From: JARFQW01 sp963842955
Lineage (GTDB): Bacteria; Pseudomonadota; Gammaproteobacteria; Steroidobacterales; XN24
Assembly: GCA_963842955.1 (NCBI GenBank)
Contig: CAWJIJ010000005.1
Span: forward strand, 124,001-188,000
Direction: 5' to 3'
DNA: 64,000 bases
Shown: one piece after another, positions 44,078 to 54,478 of the stretch
Layout of the letters: each line of letters starts with the position of its first letter
How positions within the stretch are numbered: position 1 is the first letter of the stretch
Made by a program: the position numbers and the translations under genes
The notes under the pieces: model-generated
The model's database searches: none
Told to the model about the DNA's origin: nothing
What the model saw: the letters and a program-made list of their open reading frames with translations, nothing else

Positions 44078-45370
44078 ATGTCATTCGATTCCTTCGGCCT
44101 TTCGGCCGAAATTCTCCGTGCCGTGGCCGAGCAAGGCTACACGGATCCCACACCGATTCAGACCCAGGCGATTCCGCCCATCCTCGACGGCCGCGACCTG
44201 CTGGCCGCGGCACAGACCGGGACGGGCAAGACCGCCGGGTTTGTGCTCCCGATGCTGGAGCTGATGCGCCGCCGGCCCGTTCGTAAGGCGAGCCGCAAGG
44301 TGCGCGCGCTGATACTTACGCCGACCCGAGAACTGGCCGCCCAGGTGGGCGACAGCGTCATGGCCTACGGGCGCCATCTGCCGCTCAAGTCGGCGGTGGT
44401 GTTCGGGGGCGTGAATATCAACCGCCAGATTCGCGAACTGGACCGCGGGGTGGACATTCTTGTCGCCACGCCGGGCCGCCTGCTGGACCACGTCGGCCAG
44501 CGCACCGTCGATCTTTCCGAGGTCGAGTTTCTCGTTCTCGACGAGGCCGACCGGATGCTCGACATGGGCTTTATCCGCGACATTCGCCGAGTGCTCGCGC
44601 TCTTGCCGAAACAGCGTCAGAACCTGCTGTTCTCGGCCACGTTTTCGAAGGAGATCCGCAGCCTCGCTGAGGGCCTGCTGCAAAACCCCGAGCGGGTTCA
44701 GGTGGCCCCGCAGAATGCGACCGCGGATCGGATCTCCCAGGTGGTTCACCCGGTGGACCGGGCCCGCAAGCGCGAGTTGCTGTCGTGGCTCATGGGCTCG
44801 GGCAACTGGCGCCAGGTGCTCGTGTTCACGCGAACGAAGCACGGTGCGAACCGACTGGCCAAGCAGCTGGAGCAGGACGGCCTGAGCGCCGCGGCCATCC
44901 ACGGCAACAAGAGCCAGGCAGCGCGTACCAGGGCGCTGGCAGACTTCAAAGCAGGCTCCCTGCGAGCGCTGGTCGCCACCGAAGTGGCGGCGCGCGGCCT
45001 CGACATCGATCAGCTGCCCCATGTCGTGAACTTCGAGCTTCCCCATGTGCCGGAGGACTATGTGCACCGCATCGGGCGCACGGGCCGTGCCGGCCGCGAA
45101 GGGGAGGCGGTATCACTGGTCTGTGTCGACGAGCGTGGGCTGCTGGAGCGGATAGAGCGTCTGCTGAAGACAAAGATTCGCACCGAGGTGATCCCCGGGT
45201 ACGAACCGGATCCGAGCATTCCCGCGGAGCCCATTGTTCAGGGCCGGGCCGGACCCCGCGCGCCGCGCAAGGGCGGTAGCGGACGCCAGGGCCAGGGTCA
45301 GGGCCAGCGTCACCGAGGCAAGGGCAACGGGGGCAACCGGTCCGCCGGCGGTCGCCGGGCCAATGGCTGA
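44078..45370 (+). CDS. rhlE: DEAD-box RNA helicase (RhlE family)
   Basis: A 430-residue RNA helicase. Motifs in order: Q motif TPIQTQAIPPIL, I AQTGTGKT, Ia PTRELAAQV, II DEAD, III SAT, IV ARGLDIDQLP segment, VI HRIGRTGRAG. A long basic Gly/Arg/Gln-rich tail (after residue 390) suits RNA binding. RhlE-type enzymes remodel ribosome precursors and help at low temperature. It is followed by a small RRM protein gene, 125 bases on, whose role may be related. Confidence 0.94.
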   Translation: MSFDSFGLSAEILRAVAEQGYTDPTPIQTQAIPPILDGRDLLAAAQTGTGKTAGFVLPMLELMRRRPVRKASRKVRALILTPTRELAAQVGDSVMAYGRHLPLKSAVVFGGVNINRQIRELDRGVDILVATPGRLLDHVGQRTVDLSEVEFLVLDEADRMLDMGFIRDIRRVLALLPKQRQNLLFSATFSKEIRSLAEGLLQNPERVQVAPQNATADRISQVVHPVDRARKRELLSWLMGSGNWRQVLVFTRTKHGANRLAKQLEQDGLSAAAIHGNKSQAARTRALADFKAGSLRALVATEVAARGLDIDQLPHVVNFELPHVPEDYVHRIGRTGRAGREGEAVSLVCVDERGLLERIERLLKTKIRTEVIPGYEPDPSIPAEPIVQGRAGPRAPRKGGSGRQGQGQGQRHRGKGNGGNRSAGGRRANG

Positions 45371-45495
45371 GGCGGCACGGACGGTGCAGGGAAGCTAGAC
45401 TTTAAATTCGCCGGTAACGGCAAATCGGCGCCGCACGGCTTGTGGCTTGTGTGTGCGGAGCCGCTGTTTCGAGTAAGCCACGTTTTATGTGAGCG

Positions 45496-45786
45496 ATGTC
45501 AATGAATATCTATGTTGGAAATCTGGCCTATAGCGTGACCGAAGACGAGCTGCGTACGGCCTTCGCCCAGTTTGGGGATGTGTCCCGCGCGAACGTCATC
45601 ACGGACAAGTACTCCGGCCAGTCCAAGGGTTTCGGCTTTGTCGAAATGTCTGACAAGGCCGCGGCCGAGGAAGCGATTACCGCCCTCAACGGCAGTGATC
45701 TCAACGGCCGCAGCATCAAGGTGAATGAGGCGAAGCCTCGTGAGCCCCGTCCGGCCGGCGGTGGCGGTGGTGGCAACCGCTGGTAG
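45496..45786 (+). CDS. RRM-domain RNA-binding protein
   Basis: A 96-residue single RNA-recognition-motif protein: RNP2 IYVGNL at residues 5-10 and RNP1 KGFGFVEM in the middle, then a short Gly-rich tail. Such small proteins bind RNA and are often cold-induced. The long leader (45371-45495) has a GC stem-loop-like segment and no clear Shine-Dalgarno, hinting at post-transcriptional control. It is followed by a strong terminator. The ATG at 45502 is an alternative start. Confidence 0.94.
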   Translation: MSMNIYVGNLAYSVTEDELRTAFAQFGDVSRANVITDKYSGQSKGFGFVEMSDKAAAEEAITALNGSDLNGRSIKVNEAKPREPRPAGGGGGGNRW

Positions 45787-45890
45787 ACGAGGACCCGGGT
45801 GAAGCGCTGATCGTCTAACTAACAGAGCGGTCAGCCCCCATCCCGATCCTTCCGGTACGGGGCCCTTCAGGCTCCGCACCGGGACAAGAC

Positions 45891-45921
45891 AAGGCCCGCA
45901 TAACGCGGGCCTTGTTTTTTT
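45891..45921 (+). terminator. Rho-independent terminator after RRM gene
   Basis: Perfect 9-bp stem AAGGCCCGC / GCGGGCCTT with a 5-base loop, followed by G and seven T. Confidence 0.93.
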
Positions 45922-46226
45922 ATGGCGTTAGCGTTGCACGCTGGCGATGGAGGCGCCCCTCCGGCCGGGTTGGCAGGGCTGGACTCTCCAACGCTCATCT
46001 GCTCACCGGTAAAAAAAAACCGGCAGCAGGGTCTAAAACCACCAGGGTTCCTGGCCGTCCGGCTCAGGTCGTCTGTCTTCGTTTTTCGTTGACGGGCAAG
46101 ACCGGTCTGGACCGATGAAAACCCTCCTGGGTCGGCCAGAAACGGTCGGGCGATCTCACAACTTATTGACTACTCCGTTGCGGTTTCAACTGGTCGACGC
46201 CACACCTTTCTGAGCCCGACGAGGCT
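45922..46226. other. Intergenic stretch between RRM terminator and HNH gene
   Basis: About 305 bases with no recognised gene. It contains an odd CCGGT-(A)8-ACCGG inverted repeat around an A-tract (46006-46023) whose function is not apparent, and it is convergent territory between the RRM and HNH genes. Confidence 0.35.
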
Positions 46227-47662
46227 TCAGCAATTGGCAGACTCGGGATGGGCTTCGACCTGGACCAGTAGCCCGGCGACATGGTCGTAATCCATGGGCT
46301 CGCCCGTCCAGTCACGAAAGCGCGTCAGGTCGGCTGGCTTCGCAGCGGTGACACGTTTCAGCGGTAACGCCGGGCCCGATGTCGGACCGGCGGATTCCGG
46401 GATCCGGGTGCCCGCCGGTGTGGTGAAGACGAAGTCACCCTCCGCATCCGCATGTACGCCGAACCTTCCCTCGTGCACCAGGCGGTGATGACGGCGGCAG
46501 AGTGAGACCAGGTTGTCGAGGGCGGTTTCCCCGCCGTCGGCCCAGTGCCTGACATGGTGGCCGTCCATCCAGCGTGTGCGGGTACAGCCCGGAAACCGGC
46601 AGCCCCTGTCGCGGTGATCGAGGGCCCGGCGCATGGCGGGAGGAATGCTGCGGGTCTTGCGGCCCACGCTCAGCGGCCGTCCCTCTTCGTCGTTGACGGA
46701 GACGGACAGGCCGCCGTCACAGCAGATGCGTCGCACGGTATCCGGGGCCAGGCCAGGGCCATCATGGAGCTCCGGACTGCCAGCGCCACCGGTATTCAGG
46801 GCATCGGCGTCGACGTGGACGTGCACGAGATACCGGTCCCCGGCGGATCCCGGTCCGGCCGTTCCGCCGAGCCAGGATTCCGCGATGCAAAACAGGGCGT
46901 CCGCCCGGCGCTGTATGGGGAGATCGCGTCCGGCACCTGGCGTTACAGCGGTAACGTCCCGGTTCACACCGTGCTCGTTTCCGCTGGCATCGGACGTTAC
47001 CGCGGTAACGTCGCCGGGGTGTTCATGGCCGCAGCTATCCGGTGGTGTTTCGTCCTTGCCGTCCGTGTTTCCCCGATGGCATCCACCGCGGCCTGCAGCG
47101 CTTCTAGCACCACTGCGCCTTCTTCCGGCGGCAGCACCGCATGGATGATCAGGCAGCCGTTCTCGTCGTGGTGCCACGTCAGGCTGCGGGCCGCGTGACG
47201 GGCGTTTGCTTCCCGGAGCGCCTCGGCCCGTCGTCCGGCCCGCCATTTCCTGGCCAGTGTCTCCACGTGATGGGCGGTGCCATGGCGAGCCACGGTGAGC
47301 AGGACCTGCTCGTTGTCCGGGGTGGCGATGCGCGTCAGGGCGCGGACCTTGGAGAAGCTGAGTTCGCCGGACTCGAAATGCCTTCGGATTTCGGGCAGAC
47401 CGGGGAGGGCGCGGGCAACCCGCAGCTTCTCCCGGGCGGCGTTGAGGCCAATACCGCAGCGCCAGTTCAACCAGTGGGCGCAGCTCGTCAGCCCCGGCTC
47501 CTCCCAGCCGCCGAGGCGGTCGAATTCCTCGAGCAGAACGAGAAACCGGGCGGTGGCGGCGTTGATGCCGGCATGCAGGGCCACGAGCTGCTCGTCGAGT
47601 TCCGCAAGCCGGTGAATACGGTCGTTGGCAGGGGGCGGCGAAGCGTCACGGACTGGGGACAT
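46227..47662 (-). CDS. DUF222/13E12-type protein with HNH endonuclease domain (frame broken)
   Basis: The N-terminal half (from the ATG at 47662) is the DUF222 helical domain: LDEQLVALHAGINAATARFL, WLNWRCGIGLNAAREKLRVA, GELSFSKVRALTRIA. The C-terminal part holds an HNH nuclease: RDRGCRFPGCTRTRWMDGHHVRHW and DNLVSLCRRHHRLVHEG. The two lie in different frames; adding one base to the CCCC run at 47071-47074 joins them. The linker encodes repeats of DVTAVT. DUF222-HNH proteins are often multicopy and may be mobile. Three palindromic copies lie inside the gene (see separate entries). Confidence 0.8.
46354..46369. repeat. 16-base palindromic repeat, copy 1 (degenerate)
   Basis: CGTTTCAGCGGTAACG differs at one base from copy 2. 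On the HNH gene's strand it encodes part of a non-DVTAVT segment, so the element is shared at nucleotide rather than protein level. Confidence 0.6.
46941..46956. repeat. 16-base palindromic repeat, copy 2
   Basis: CGTTACAGCGGTAACG, one base from a perfect palindrome, 38 bases before copy 3 and inside the region coding for DVTAVT. Confidence 0.65.
46993..47012. repeat. 20-base perfect palindrome, copy 3
   Basis: GACGTTACCGCGGTAACGTC, perfect inverted repeat, core identical to copy 2 except one base. Confidence 0.7.
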
Positions 47663-47920
47663 GGCGGCGCCTCATGGGTATGTGTATAGGTATACAGTAG
47701 TATAGAGGAATAGGTAGTTAGATCAATTGGTTAATCGATACGAAATCGCCTGAATTCTCCGTCGAAAAACCGGGCGTCGCACCCTGGCGTGCGCCCCGGG
47801 CCGGAGGAGTGGCAGGCCCCTGGCCGACGGCGTAACATTAGATTATTCTTATTTTGCGACGCGCCAAGCTGGTCCTTTGCCCAGACGCGCTTACAGCTCC
47901 GATATCTCCGGGAGAAGCCC
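47663..47920. promoter_or_regulatory. Divergent promoter region of HNH and copper receptor genes
   Basis: About 258 bases, A+T-rich near 47680-47745 (GTATAGGTATAC inverted repeat at 47684-47695) and again at 47833-47856 (TAACATTAGATTATTCTTAT). The second patch is weakly reminiscent of a Fur-type box ahead of the receptor gene; match is poor, so this is tentative. Confidence 0.35.
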
Positions 47921-50021
47921 GTGCTCCGAACCCTCCTGCCAATCCTGATCCTTGCCTCCTTGCCCTTCGTCGCTCCACTGGCCGAGGAGAACTCCCCCGA
48001 CACTCCCCGGACCGGCCCCGAGCCGCTGTTGCCCAATGTCGTGGTGATCGGCAAACCCGCGTCCGATCCCGGGAACCTGCAGCTCTTCCCCGGAGACGAG
48101 AGCCGCGCGCCCGCGGCGGACGGCGCCGATCTGCTTCGTTCGGTAAATGGCCTGTCGGCCGGGCGGATGGGCGGCCGCGGGCTCGAGCCGGTCATTCGCG
48201 GACAAAGCCAGGGCAGACTCAATGTCCTCGTCGATGGCGCCTACATCTTTGGGGCCTGCCCCAACCGCATGGATCCCCCGTCATCGTTCGCCGCCACCGA
48301 GGCCTGGGACCGGATTACGGTGCTCAAGGGCGTGCAGACCCTGCTCTGGGGCGGCGGCGGAACCGGCGGCACGATTCTGTACGAGCGGGACTCCTGGCCC
48401 GAAGACGATGGCGTGTCCGGCAGCGCAGGCGCCGCCTCGACCTCCAACGGTATGAACTACGAAGTGTTCGGCGACCTGGGCCTGGCAACGGAGCGTGTTT
48501 ATCTCCGCACCCGGGTGCAGCAAACCGATGCCGGTGACTACGAGGACGGCAACGGCGACAAGGTGCGCTCGGCGTTCGAGGAAACCGCGGCGTCGCTGGA
48601 GACCGGTATGACCTTCGACGGCGCCGACCGTCTCGAATTTGCGGTGGACGCGACCCGAACCGACGACGTCCGGTATCCGGGCGCGGGCATGGATGCGCCC
48701 AAGGACGACTCGGACAGTTATCGCCTGCAGCTACGAATCGCCGGCAATGGGAGGCCGGCTCAGTCTCGCGAGCTGGTACACCAAGGTCCACCATCGCATG
48801 GATAACTTCAGCGTTCGGGAACAGACGGCCCCGATGGCCATGGAGGTGCCGGCGCGCTCCCAGACCCTCGGCGGCCGGGTTCTCCTCGAAGTGCCGGTGG
48901 GGCCGGAATGGCAAGTCACCGCGGGTCTGGACTACCTGGACAATCGCCGCCATGCCACCCGTTTCCAGGGGCCGGCTGCGGATGCGGTCAACACGGTAAA
49001 CTCCTATCTCTGGCCGGGTGCGGACCTGACGGACGTGGGCCTGACGCTGGAGGGCGAACGACCTCTCGCCGGCGGCCGGATGAAAGCGGGCTTGCGCTAC
49101 GATCACGTCGAAGCGGGCGTGGGCAAGGCCGATGCCAACCCCGCTCCGCCGCCGCTGCGCTCGCCCAACGAGCTCTATCGCGCCTACTACGGCCGCTCCG
49201 CGGGCGATGAGAATGAGGACAATCTCTCCGGGCTGCTTCGCTACGAGCGGCCGACTGGCCTTGAAGGCATGGTGCTGTTCGCCGGCGTCAGCCGCACGCT
49301 TCGAACCGCCGACGCGACCGAACGCTACCTCGCGATGGATCACGCCATGAACCCGTCCATGCGCTGGGTGGGAAATCCGGGCCTCGATCCGGAGGATCAC
49401 CGTCAGGCAGACGTGGGTTTCTCCTGGCAGCTGCCGTCGGTTGAGCTGACCGGCGCGGCCTTCTATGACAACGTCAAGGACTACATCACGCCGGATCGGG
49501 CGCGGGACCAGGGCGGCATCCTGCTGGCGGACGGGGCGCGGATCTACCGGAACGTGGACGCGGAAATCGTCGGCGCGGAACTCGAGGCCCAGTGGCTGGT
49601 GAGCGATCACTGGCGCATTGCCGGAAGCGCCGCATGGGTGCGGGCGGAGAACACGGATGACAACCGGGCGCTGCCCCAGATTCCGCCGCTGAACGGGCAG
49701 CTGGAGATTCATCGTTCATCCACACGCTGGGATGCGGGCGCACGGCTGCGATGGGCTGACCGGCAGTCGCGTGCCGACGACGACCCGGCGACCGGCAGCG
49801 GCCTGGATGCCCGCGAAACCCCGGGCTACGGTGTCCTGGACCTCTTCGGACGAGTCTCGATTGCCCGGCTGGGTGACCTTGGCTTCGGAGTGGACAACGT
49901 CCTGGACAAGACCTGGGCCGACCATCTCAACCGGGGCAACCAGGATCCGTTCAACCCCGACCCGGTGCAGGTCAACGAGCCTGGGCGGACACTCTGGGCG
50001 AACTGGCGGCAAGAGTTCTGA
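47921..50021 (+). CDS. TonB-dependent copper receptor, OprC family (frame broken)
   Basis: An outer-membrane TonB receptor of about 699 residues. Signal peptide (LLPILILASLPFVAPLA), a plug domain with VVVIGKPA (TonB-box-like), RGQSQGRLNVLVDGAYIFG and the diagnostic ACPNRMDPPSSF motif of copper receptors (OprC/NosA), then a 22-strand barrel ending GRTLWANWRQEF. The barrel is split between two frames near 48746-48747; removing one A gives a continuous protein. A GTG at 47921 with GGGAGAA upstream is the start. OprC-type receptors take up copper and feed cuproenzymes. Confidence 0.87.
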
Positions 50022-50242
50022 GCCCGGGGGTGGCCGGGTTCCCTCCCGGTCCTCGCTCCAGAGAGGAAGGCCGACTTCCCGGAGCCAGCGTGCAAGGACG
50101 GTCACCCGCCGGGCTTTGCTGGCGCAGCCGGGCGCAGAGCGCAGGGCCTGGTGAGCAGGCAGGGGCTTGAGCCAAGGGGGGCCACCGGAGAACATGAGCC
50201 CGGACTGCGACCGTGACGTCAGTATTTCCTGGAGGTGATCCG

Positions 50243-50830
50243 GTGACAAAGACCGTGGAATTCGTGTTCGACGTCGGGAGCCCGACGACCTACCTGGCCT
50301 GGACCCAGCTGCCGCGCGTCGCACGCGAGGCCGACGCGGACATTCTCTGGACGCCGGTATTGCTCGGCGGCATTTTCAAGGCGACCGGCAATGCGTCGCC
50401 GGTGAGTGTGCCCGCAAAGGGTCGATGGATGCTGGCGGATCTGGCGCGTTCGGCCAAGCAGTTTGGCGTGCCCATGCATTTCAACCCGCACTTCCCGATC
50501 AATACGCTTTATCTCATGCGGGGCGCGACGGCCCTGCTCGGCAAGCCGGAGTTCCAGCCCTATCTCACCTCGATCTTTACGGCCCTGTGGGTGGGCGGTG
50601 CAGACCTCGGCGAGCCGTCGGAATTGGCGGCCGCCCTGGAGCGTGCCGACCTGGACCCCGTCGATTTCAGGACCATGATCGAGCAGCCAGCTGTGAAGGA
50701 TCGCCTCAAGGAGACGACGGCCCGGGCGGTAGAGCGCGGGGTGTTCGGCTGCCCGACGTTCTTCGTCGGCGAAGACATGTTCTTCGGCCAGGATCGCCTG
50801 GCGCAGCTGGCCGGGGCACTGAACGGGTAG
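50243..50830 (+). CDS. 2-hydroxychromene-2-carboxylate isomerase-like (kappa GST/DsbA fold) protein
   Basis: A 195-residue thioredoxin-fold enzyme. VFDVGSPTTYLAW holds the catalytic-type Ser (SP-motif) of kappa-class GST/HCCA isomerases; PVLLGGIFKATGN, NPHFPINTLYLMRGA and RGVFGCPTFFVGEDMFFGQDRL are family signatures. It binds glutathione and may isomerise or reduce aromatic substrates; actual substrate unknown. GTG start at 50243 with GGAGG seven bases upstream; the region's ATG-less frame starts there cleanly. Confidence 0.9.
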   Translation: MTKTVEFVFDVGSPTTYLAWTQLPRVAREADADILWTPVLLGGIFKATGNASPVSVPAKGRWMLADLARSAKQFGVPMHFNPHFPINTLYLMRGATALLGKPEFQPYLTSIFTALWVGGADLGEPSELAAALERADLDPVDFRTMIEQPAVKDRLKETTARAVERGVFGCPTFFVGEDMFFGQDRLAQLAGALNG

Positions 50831-50864
50831 GGCGACTCATCGCAGGTTCCGGGAGCCCAAACGA

Positions 50865-50890
50865 CGAACCCGGGCAGGTGCCCGGGTTCG
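50865..50890. terminator. Bidirectional hairpin between convergent genes
   Basis: A 12-bp perfect stem CGAACCCGGGCA / TGCCCGGGTTCG with a 2-base loop between the isomerase-like gene and the DUF1501 gene, which converge here. No long T-run on either side, so termination is likely but not textbook. Confidence 0.65.
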
Positions 50891-50932
50891 CGTTCGATAC
50901 CGCTGCGGCCCCTTGAATGGCATGCGCTGGTT

Positions 50933-52363
50933 CTAGACCGTTGCGAACAGGTCCAGCTCCGCGCCCGCGAAATTGGCCAGGTTGGGCAGGGTAGCCTGGA
51001 TGGCCCCCTGGTCCAGCCCGAACCAGTCGCCGAGGCTGGCGGCGTACTGTTCCACCGACACCGACGGGATCAGTCGGGGGCGGCTGGACGTATAGGCCTC
51101 GCTGTCCGGATCGGGACTCGCGATCTCCCCGTGGATGTGCTGACCGCGCACATCGCCGCCCAAGACGAAATGATGGCTGGCCCAGCCATGGTCGGTGCCG
51201 TCGCCGTTGTCATTCAGGGTGCGTCCGAAGTCCGACATGGTGAAGAGCGTCACGTCGTTCCAGACACCGAGCTCCACCATCGCATCGCGGAACGCCGACA
51301 GGCCGCCAGCGAGCTCGCTGTGCAGCCCGGGCAGATCGCCGGCCTGGTTGTTGTGGGTGTCGAAGCCGCCCATGCCGACAAAGAAAACCTGCCGGTTGGC
51401 GGCGAGCATGGAGCGTACCGAGATGGTCTCGGCAACGGTCTTGAGCTGCCCGCCAAGGCGGCCCGCCGGAAATGCTGTGGCCAGCGGTGTGGCTCCCAGC
51501 CGGGCTTCGCGATATTCGTAGCCGGTCATTACGCCGCCGGCCCGGGCAGCGAGAAAGTCCCGCTCGAAGACGTTGGACGACGTGCTGGCGCCCTGGGAGA
51601 AATGGGCCAGCAGGCGCTGGCGGACCTCGTCGTAGCGGCTGTTGCCGCCCAATAGCCAGGTCTTCTCGACCGCGTTCAGACCAATCGGGTCGCCGCCAGC
51701 GGCACGGAAGGGCCGGGTGGCCTCGCCGAACAGGAAGACCGAATTGGAGTCCGTGGAAATGGCCGAGAACGTCGGGTCCCCGACGGCGCCGCCCTGCAGC
51801 GCGGCGTCCACGAAGCGTCCGCCCCAGCCCAGGCGGGCGCCTTCGACGCCGAGCGCCATCCACGTGGACTGCTGATCGTTATGGGAGAACAGCCGCTCGG
51901 GCACGACCACCGAGTTGGCATCCATTTCCGAGCGGGTGGTCGGCGCCACCAGCGGCCCCAGCCCGCCCACGATGGACAGCTCCCCCTGCTCGAACAGGCT
52001 GTGCAGCGGCGCCAGTTCTCCGGGAAGCGCGAACTGTCGGCCGCCGAAGCTGGCACCGTTGACTGGATTCAGGGCAAGCAGGTTGTCCCGGTCCCGGGAC
52101 GAGGTGCCGCTGCCGACATCGTAGGCGGAGAACAGCCCCTGGCGCAGCCCCGCCAGCTTGTTGTATGACGCGACATCGTAGGGCAACACGGTGTCGCCGT
52201 GGTCCATGCCGCCGAACAGAAAGACGCAGACCAGCGCCTTGTAGCCCGACGCATCGGCGGCGTAGGCCGGGTTGCTGACAAGGGAAGACAGGGTGCCTGC
52301 GCTGCCCAGGAAAGTGGCCGCGCCGGCACCGGCGAGAAACTGACGTCGATTGAACTGGCTCAT
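50933..52363 (-). CDS. DUF1501 family Tat-exported protein
   Basis: A 476-residue protein with a Tat signal (FNRRQFLAGAGAATFLG) and the DUF1501 domain: LVCVFLFGGMDHGDTVLPYD, and FFVGMGGFDTHNNQ (metal-binding His/Asp of an alkaline-phosphatase/sulfatase-like fold), then TMSDFGRTLNDNGDGTDHGWASHHFVLGG. Usually paired with a DUF1800 gene. Function unknown; possibly a secreted hydrolase or assembly factor. It starts 15 bases after the DUF1800 stop on the same strand, in an operon. Confidence 0.92.
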   Translation of the reverse strand: MSQFNRRQFLAGAGAATFLGSAGTLSSLVSNPAYAADASGYKALVCVFLFGGMDHGDTVLPYDVASYNKLAGLRQGLFSAYDVGSGTSSRDRDNLLALNPVNGASFGGRQFALPGELAPLHSLFEQGELSIVGGLGPLVAPTTRSEMDANSVVVPERLFSHNDQQSTWMALGVEGARLGWGGRFVDAALQGGAVGDPTFSAISTDSNSVFLFGEATRPFRAAGGDPIGLNAVEKTWLLGGNSRYDEVRQRLLAHFSQGASTSSNVFERDFLAARAGGVMTGYEYREARLGATPLATAFPAGRLGGQLKTVAETISVRSMLAANRQVFFVGMGGFDTHNNQAGDLPGLHSELAGGLSAFRDAMVELGVWNDVTLFTMSDFGRTLNDNGDGTDHGWASHHFVLGGDVRGQHIHGEIASPDPDSEAYTSSRPRLIPSVSVEQYAASLGDWFGLDQGAIQATLPNLANFAGAELDLFATV

Positions 52364-52378
52364 GTCGGGTTCTCCGGT

Positions 52379-54183
52379 CTAGCGCAGGATGGCGTAGGCA
52401 GGGGCGTTGACGGCCATCAGCACGGCAACGTGCACGCGCTTGAGCCGGTCGGCCTCCTGGTCGGTTTCGGGGAGGGGGATGGTCGCGACGGTCTCCGCGA
52501 TGCTCATCCGTGTCCCATCGCTCATGCGTCCGCCGGTCAGCAGGAGATCCAGGTGGGCCGCCAGCAACTCGGGGTCATCCGCCATCTCGACTTCGTCGCT
52601 GTAGTCCGGGAGAAACGTATCGACGTTCTCGCTTCGAGATGGACTGCGGTTGAAGACGAAATCCGTCATGAAATTCGCGTAGCCGAGGGCGGATGCCTCG
52701 TTCACGATCTGGAACTCCGGCGTCGTCAGCCCGCGGCCGCCAGACTCGGTGCCCGGGGCGAGGAACCCCGGCCGGTAGAAATTGAAAACCGACGGCGAGC
52801 GGAACGGGTGCTGTCCAAGGCGCGTGCCCGGATCGCGGGTGTCGCCCAGCCGGTACTCGGAGAACGAGTCGATGTTGCGGACCCGGAAGGCCCGGACCCA
52901 GTGCGCGAACCGCAGTACGGGCTCGCGGATCTTGCCGTCCTCTTCGAAGCTGCCGGCGGCCGGATCGAGGAACGCTTCGTCCAGCAGGACCGCGGCAAGC
53001 GTCGCAACCAGGTCGCCGCGGCGGCCGCGCCCGAAGGTCTGGCCGTTCTGGGCCGCATACTGGCCCGCCTCGAACGCCTCGGCGACGCGGCGAACGTAGG
53101 TCGGGTCCGGATCGCTTCGCGTAAAGCGCTGGATCAGCTGACGCGAGAGAAACGGCGCCATGTTGGGATGCTCGAAGAGCGTATCCAGCGCGATATCGAT
53201 GCTTTCCTCAGGCCCTGTCCCGGCCGGAATCGTGCGCCCCAGGAAGGTCTTCTCCAGCGGCGAGTGGCGGTCTGGATAAGCCTGCAGGGGCTGCCAGTTG
53301 GCGTCGGGATCTCCCTGCCACCAGCCGGTACCCTTGTCGGAGAGGCCGGTAAATACGCGGGCCAGACCAATGATGTCGTCGTTGTCGTAGGTCTCGATCG
53401 GCCGGCCGTCGCTGCCCAGCTTCGGCTCGCCGTTCATCTTCAGCTCTACCAGGCCGATGGTGAACAACTGCATCAGTTCCCGGGCATAGTTCTCGTCGGG
53501 CGTGCGGCCGCGGTCCGGATCGCCTTTCTGATTGCGATGGTAGGTCAGATACCGGGACATGGCCGGTGAGTAGGTCACCTTCTCCAGCAGGTCCCGGTAG
53601 TTGCCGAAGGCGCCCTCGGAAAGAATGTCCATGTAGTGGGCGAGCCTGACCTGGTCCGCATCGCCCCCGCGGCCCGACACGACCAGGATTTGGGACAGGG
53701 CGAACTGCATGCGCAGGCGCAGCTGGTCCTTGCCGGCCAGCATGGCGTCCCAGAGCAGGTTGAACTCGGTGTTGTAGGGAACATCTCCGTCGTTCTCGAA
53801 CTCGGAACGCACGGGCGGCAGAATTTTCGTCGCCGGCTTGGCGAACTCGGCGGCCAGCCAGTCGGCAGCGTCCCGGCCGACCAGGGCGTCGATGTCATTC
53901 GGCGCGGGGCCGAACGAGGCGGCGCTCAGGAACCGGACAGCCTGGGATTCGGATCCGATCAGCGATGCCGATGGCGAACCCTGGGGCGGATTGGTCGGGT
54001 CGGGATCCGGTGTCGGCGCGGGGGTACCGGTGTCGGTGTCGGCGTGGTGGGTGGCGGTGTTCCACCCGACGGAGCAGGTGCATCCGAGCCGCCGCCGCCG
54101 CCGCCGCACGCGGCGAGGGCCAGGAAACACAAGGCCACCACTGCCGCGGAAGTCGAGCGTCGTGAACAAACCATCCTGGTCAT
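52379..54183 (-). CDS. DUF1800 family lipoprotein (frame broken)
   Basis: First gene of the DUF1800-DUF1501 pair, about 600 residues. The lipoprotein signal (AAVVALCFLALAACGGGGGGS, with a poly-Gly stretch) starts at 54183, with GGGAG seven bases upstream. A Thr/Pro linker follows, then the DUF1800 body: VRFLSAASFGPAPNDIDALV, FTIGLVELKMNGEP, RPGFLAPG.. and a C-terminal helix. The signal and body are in different frames; one base missing from the run of five at 54020-54024 accounts for this, with the Pro-rich linker then continuous. Confidence 0.88.
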
Positions 54184-54478
54184 GGGGTCGCTCCCTGCAT
54201 TCATGAGCCATCTCGGCCCGGTCCGACCCCCCCGACGGGACGTATTGGGCCAGTCGGGCGCGCCATCAAGCGTGATGCCCGTCACGTTTCGTCGCCGTTT
54301 CGCCTTATGTCAAAGCTCCCGAAGCGCTGTCGGAAACACCCTGGCTACCCGCTCAGGTCCCAGAAATCATGCAAGCGGTGAACGGCTGCGACGATGAATG
54401 TTGAACCCGATGGCGGGCGCCTCGACGCGCGCCGGCGTCGATCCACGGACGTTCCGCGTGCACCGGCCGGTCTCCCCG

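Noticed and set aside
46006..46023. CCGGT-A8-ACCGG as a terminator
   Set aside because: The long A/T centre would be a loop, and the stem is only five pairs with no T-run after it on either strand.
47833..47856. Fur box ahead of the copper receptor
   Set aside because: Only a loose A+T match with few consensus positions; kept only as a tentative note in the region entry.
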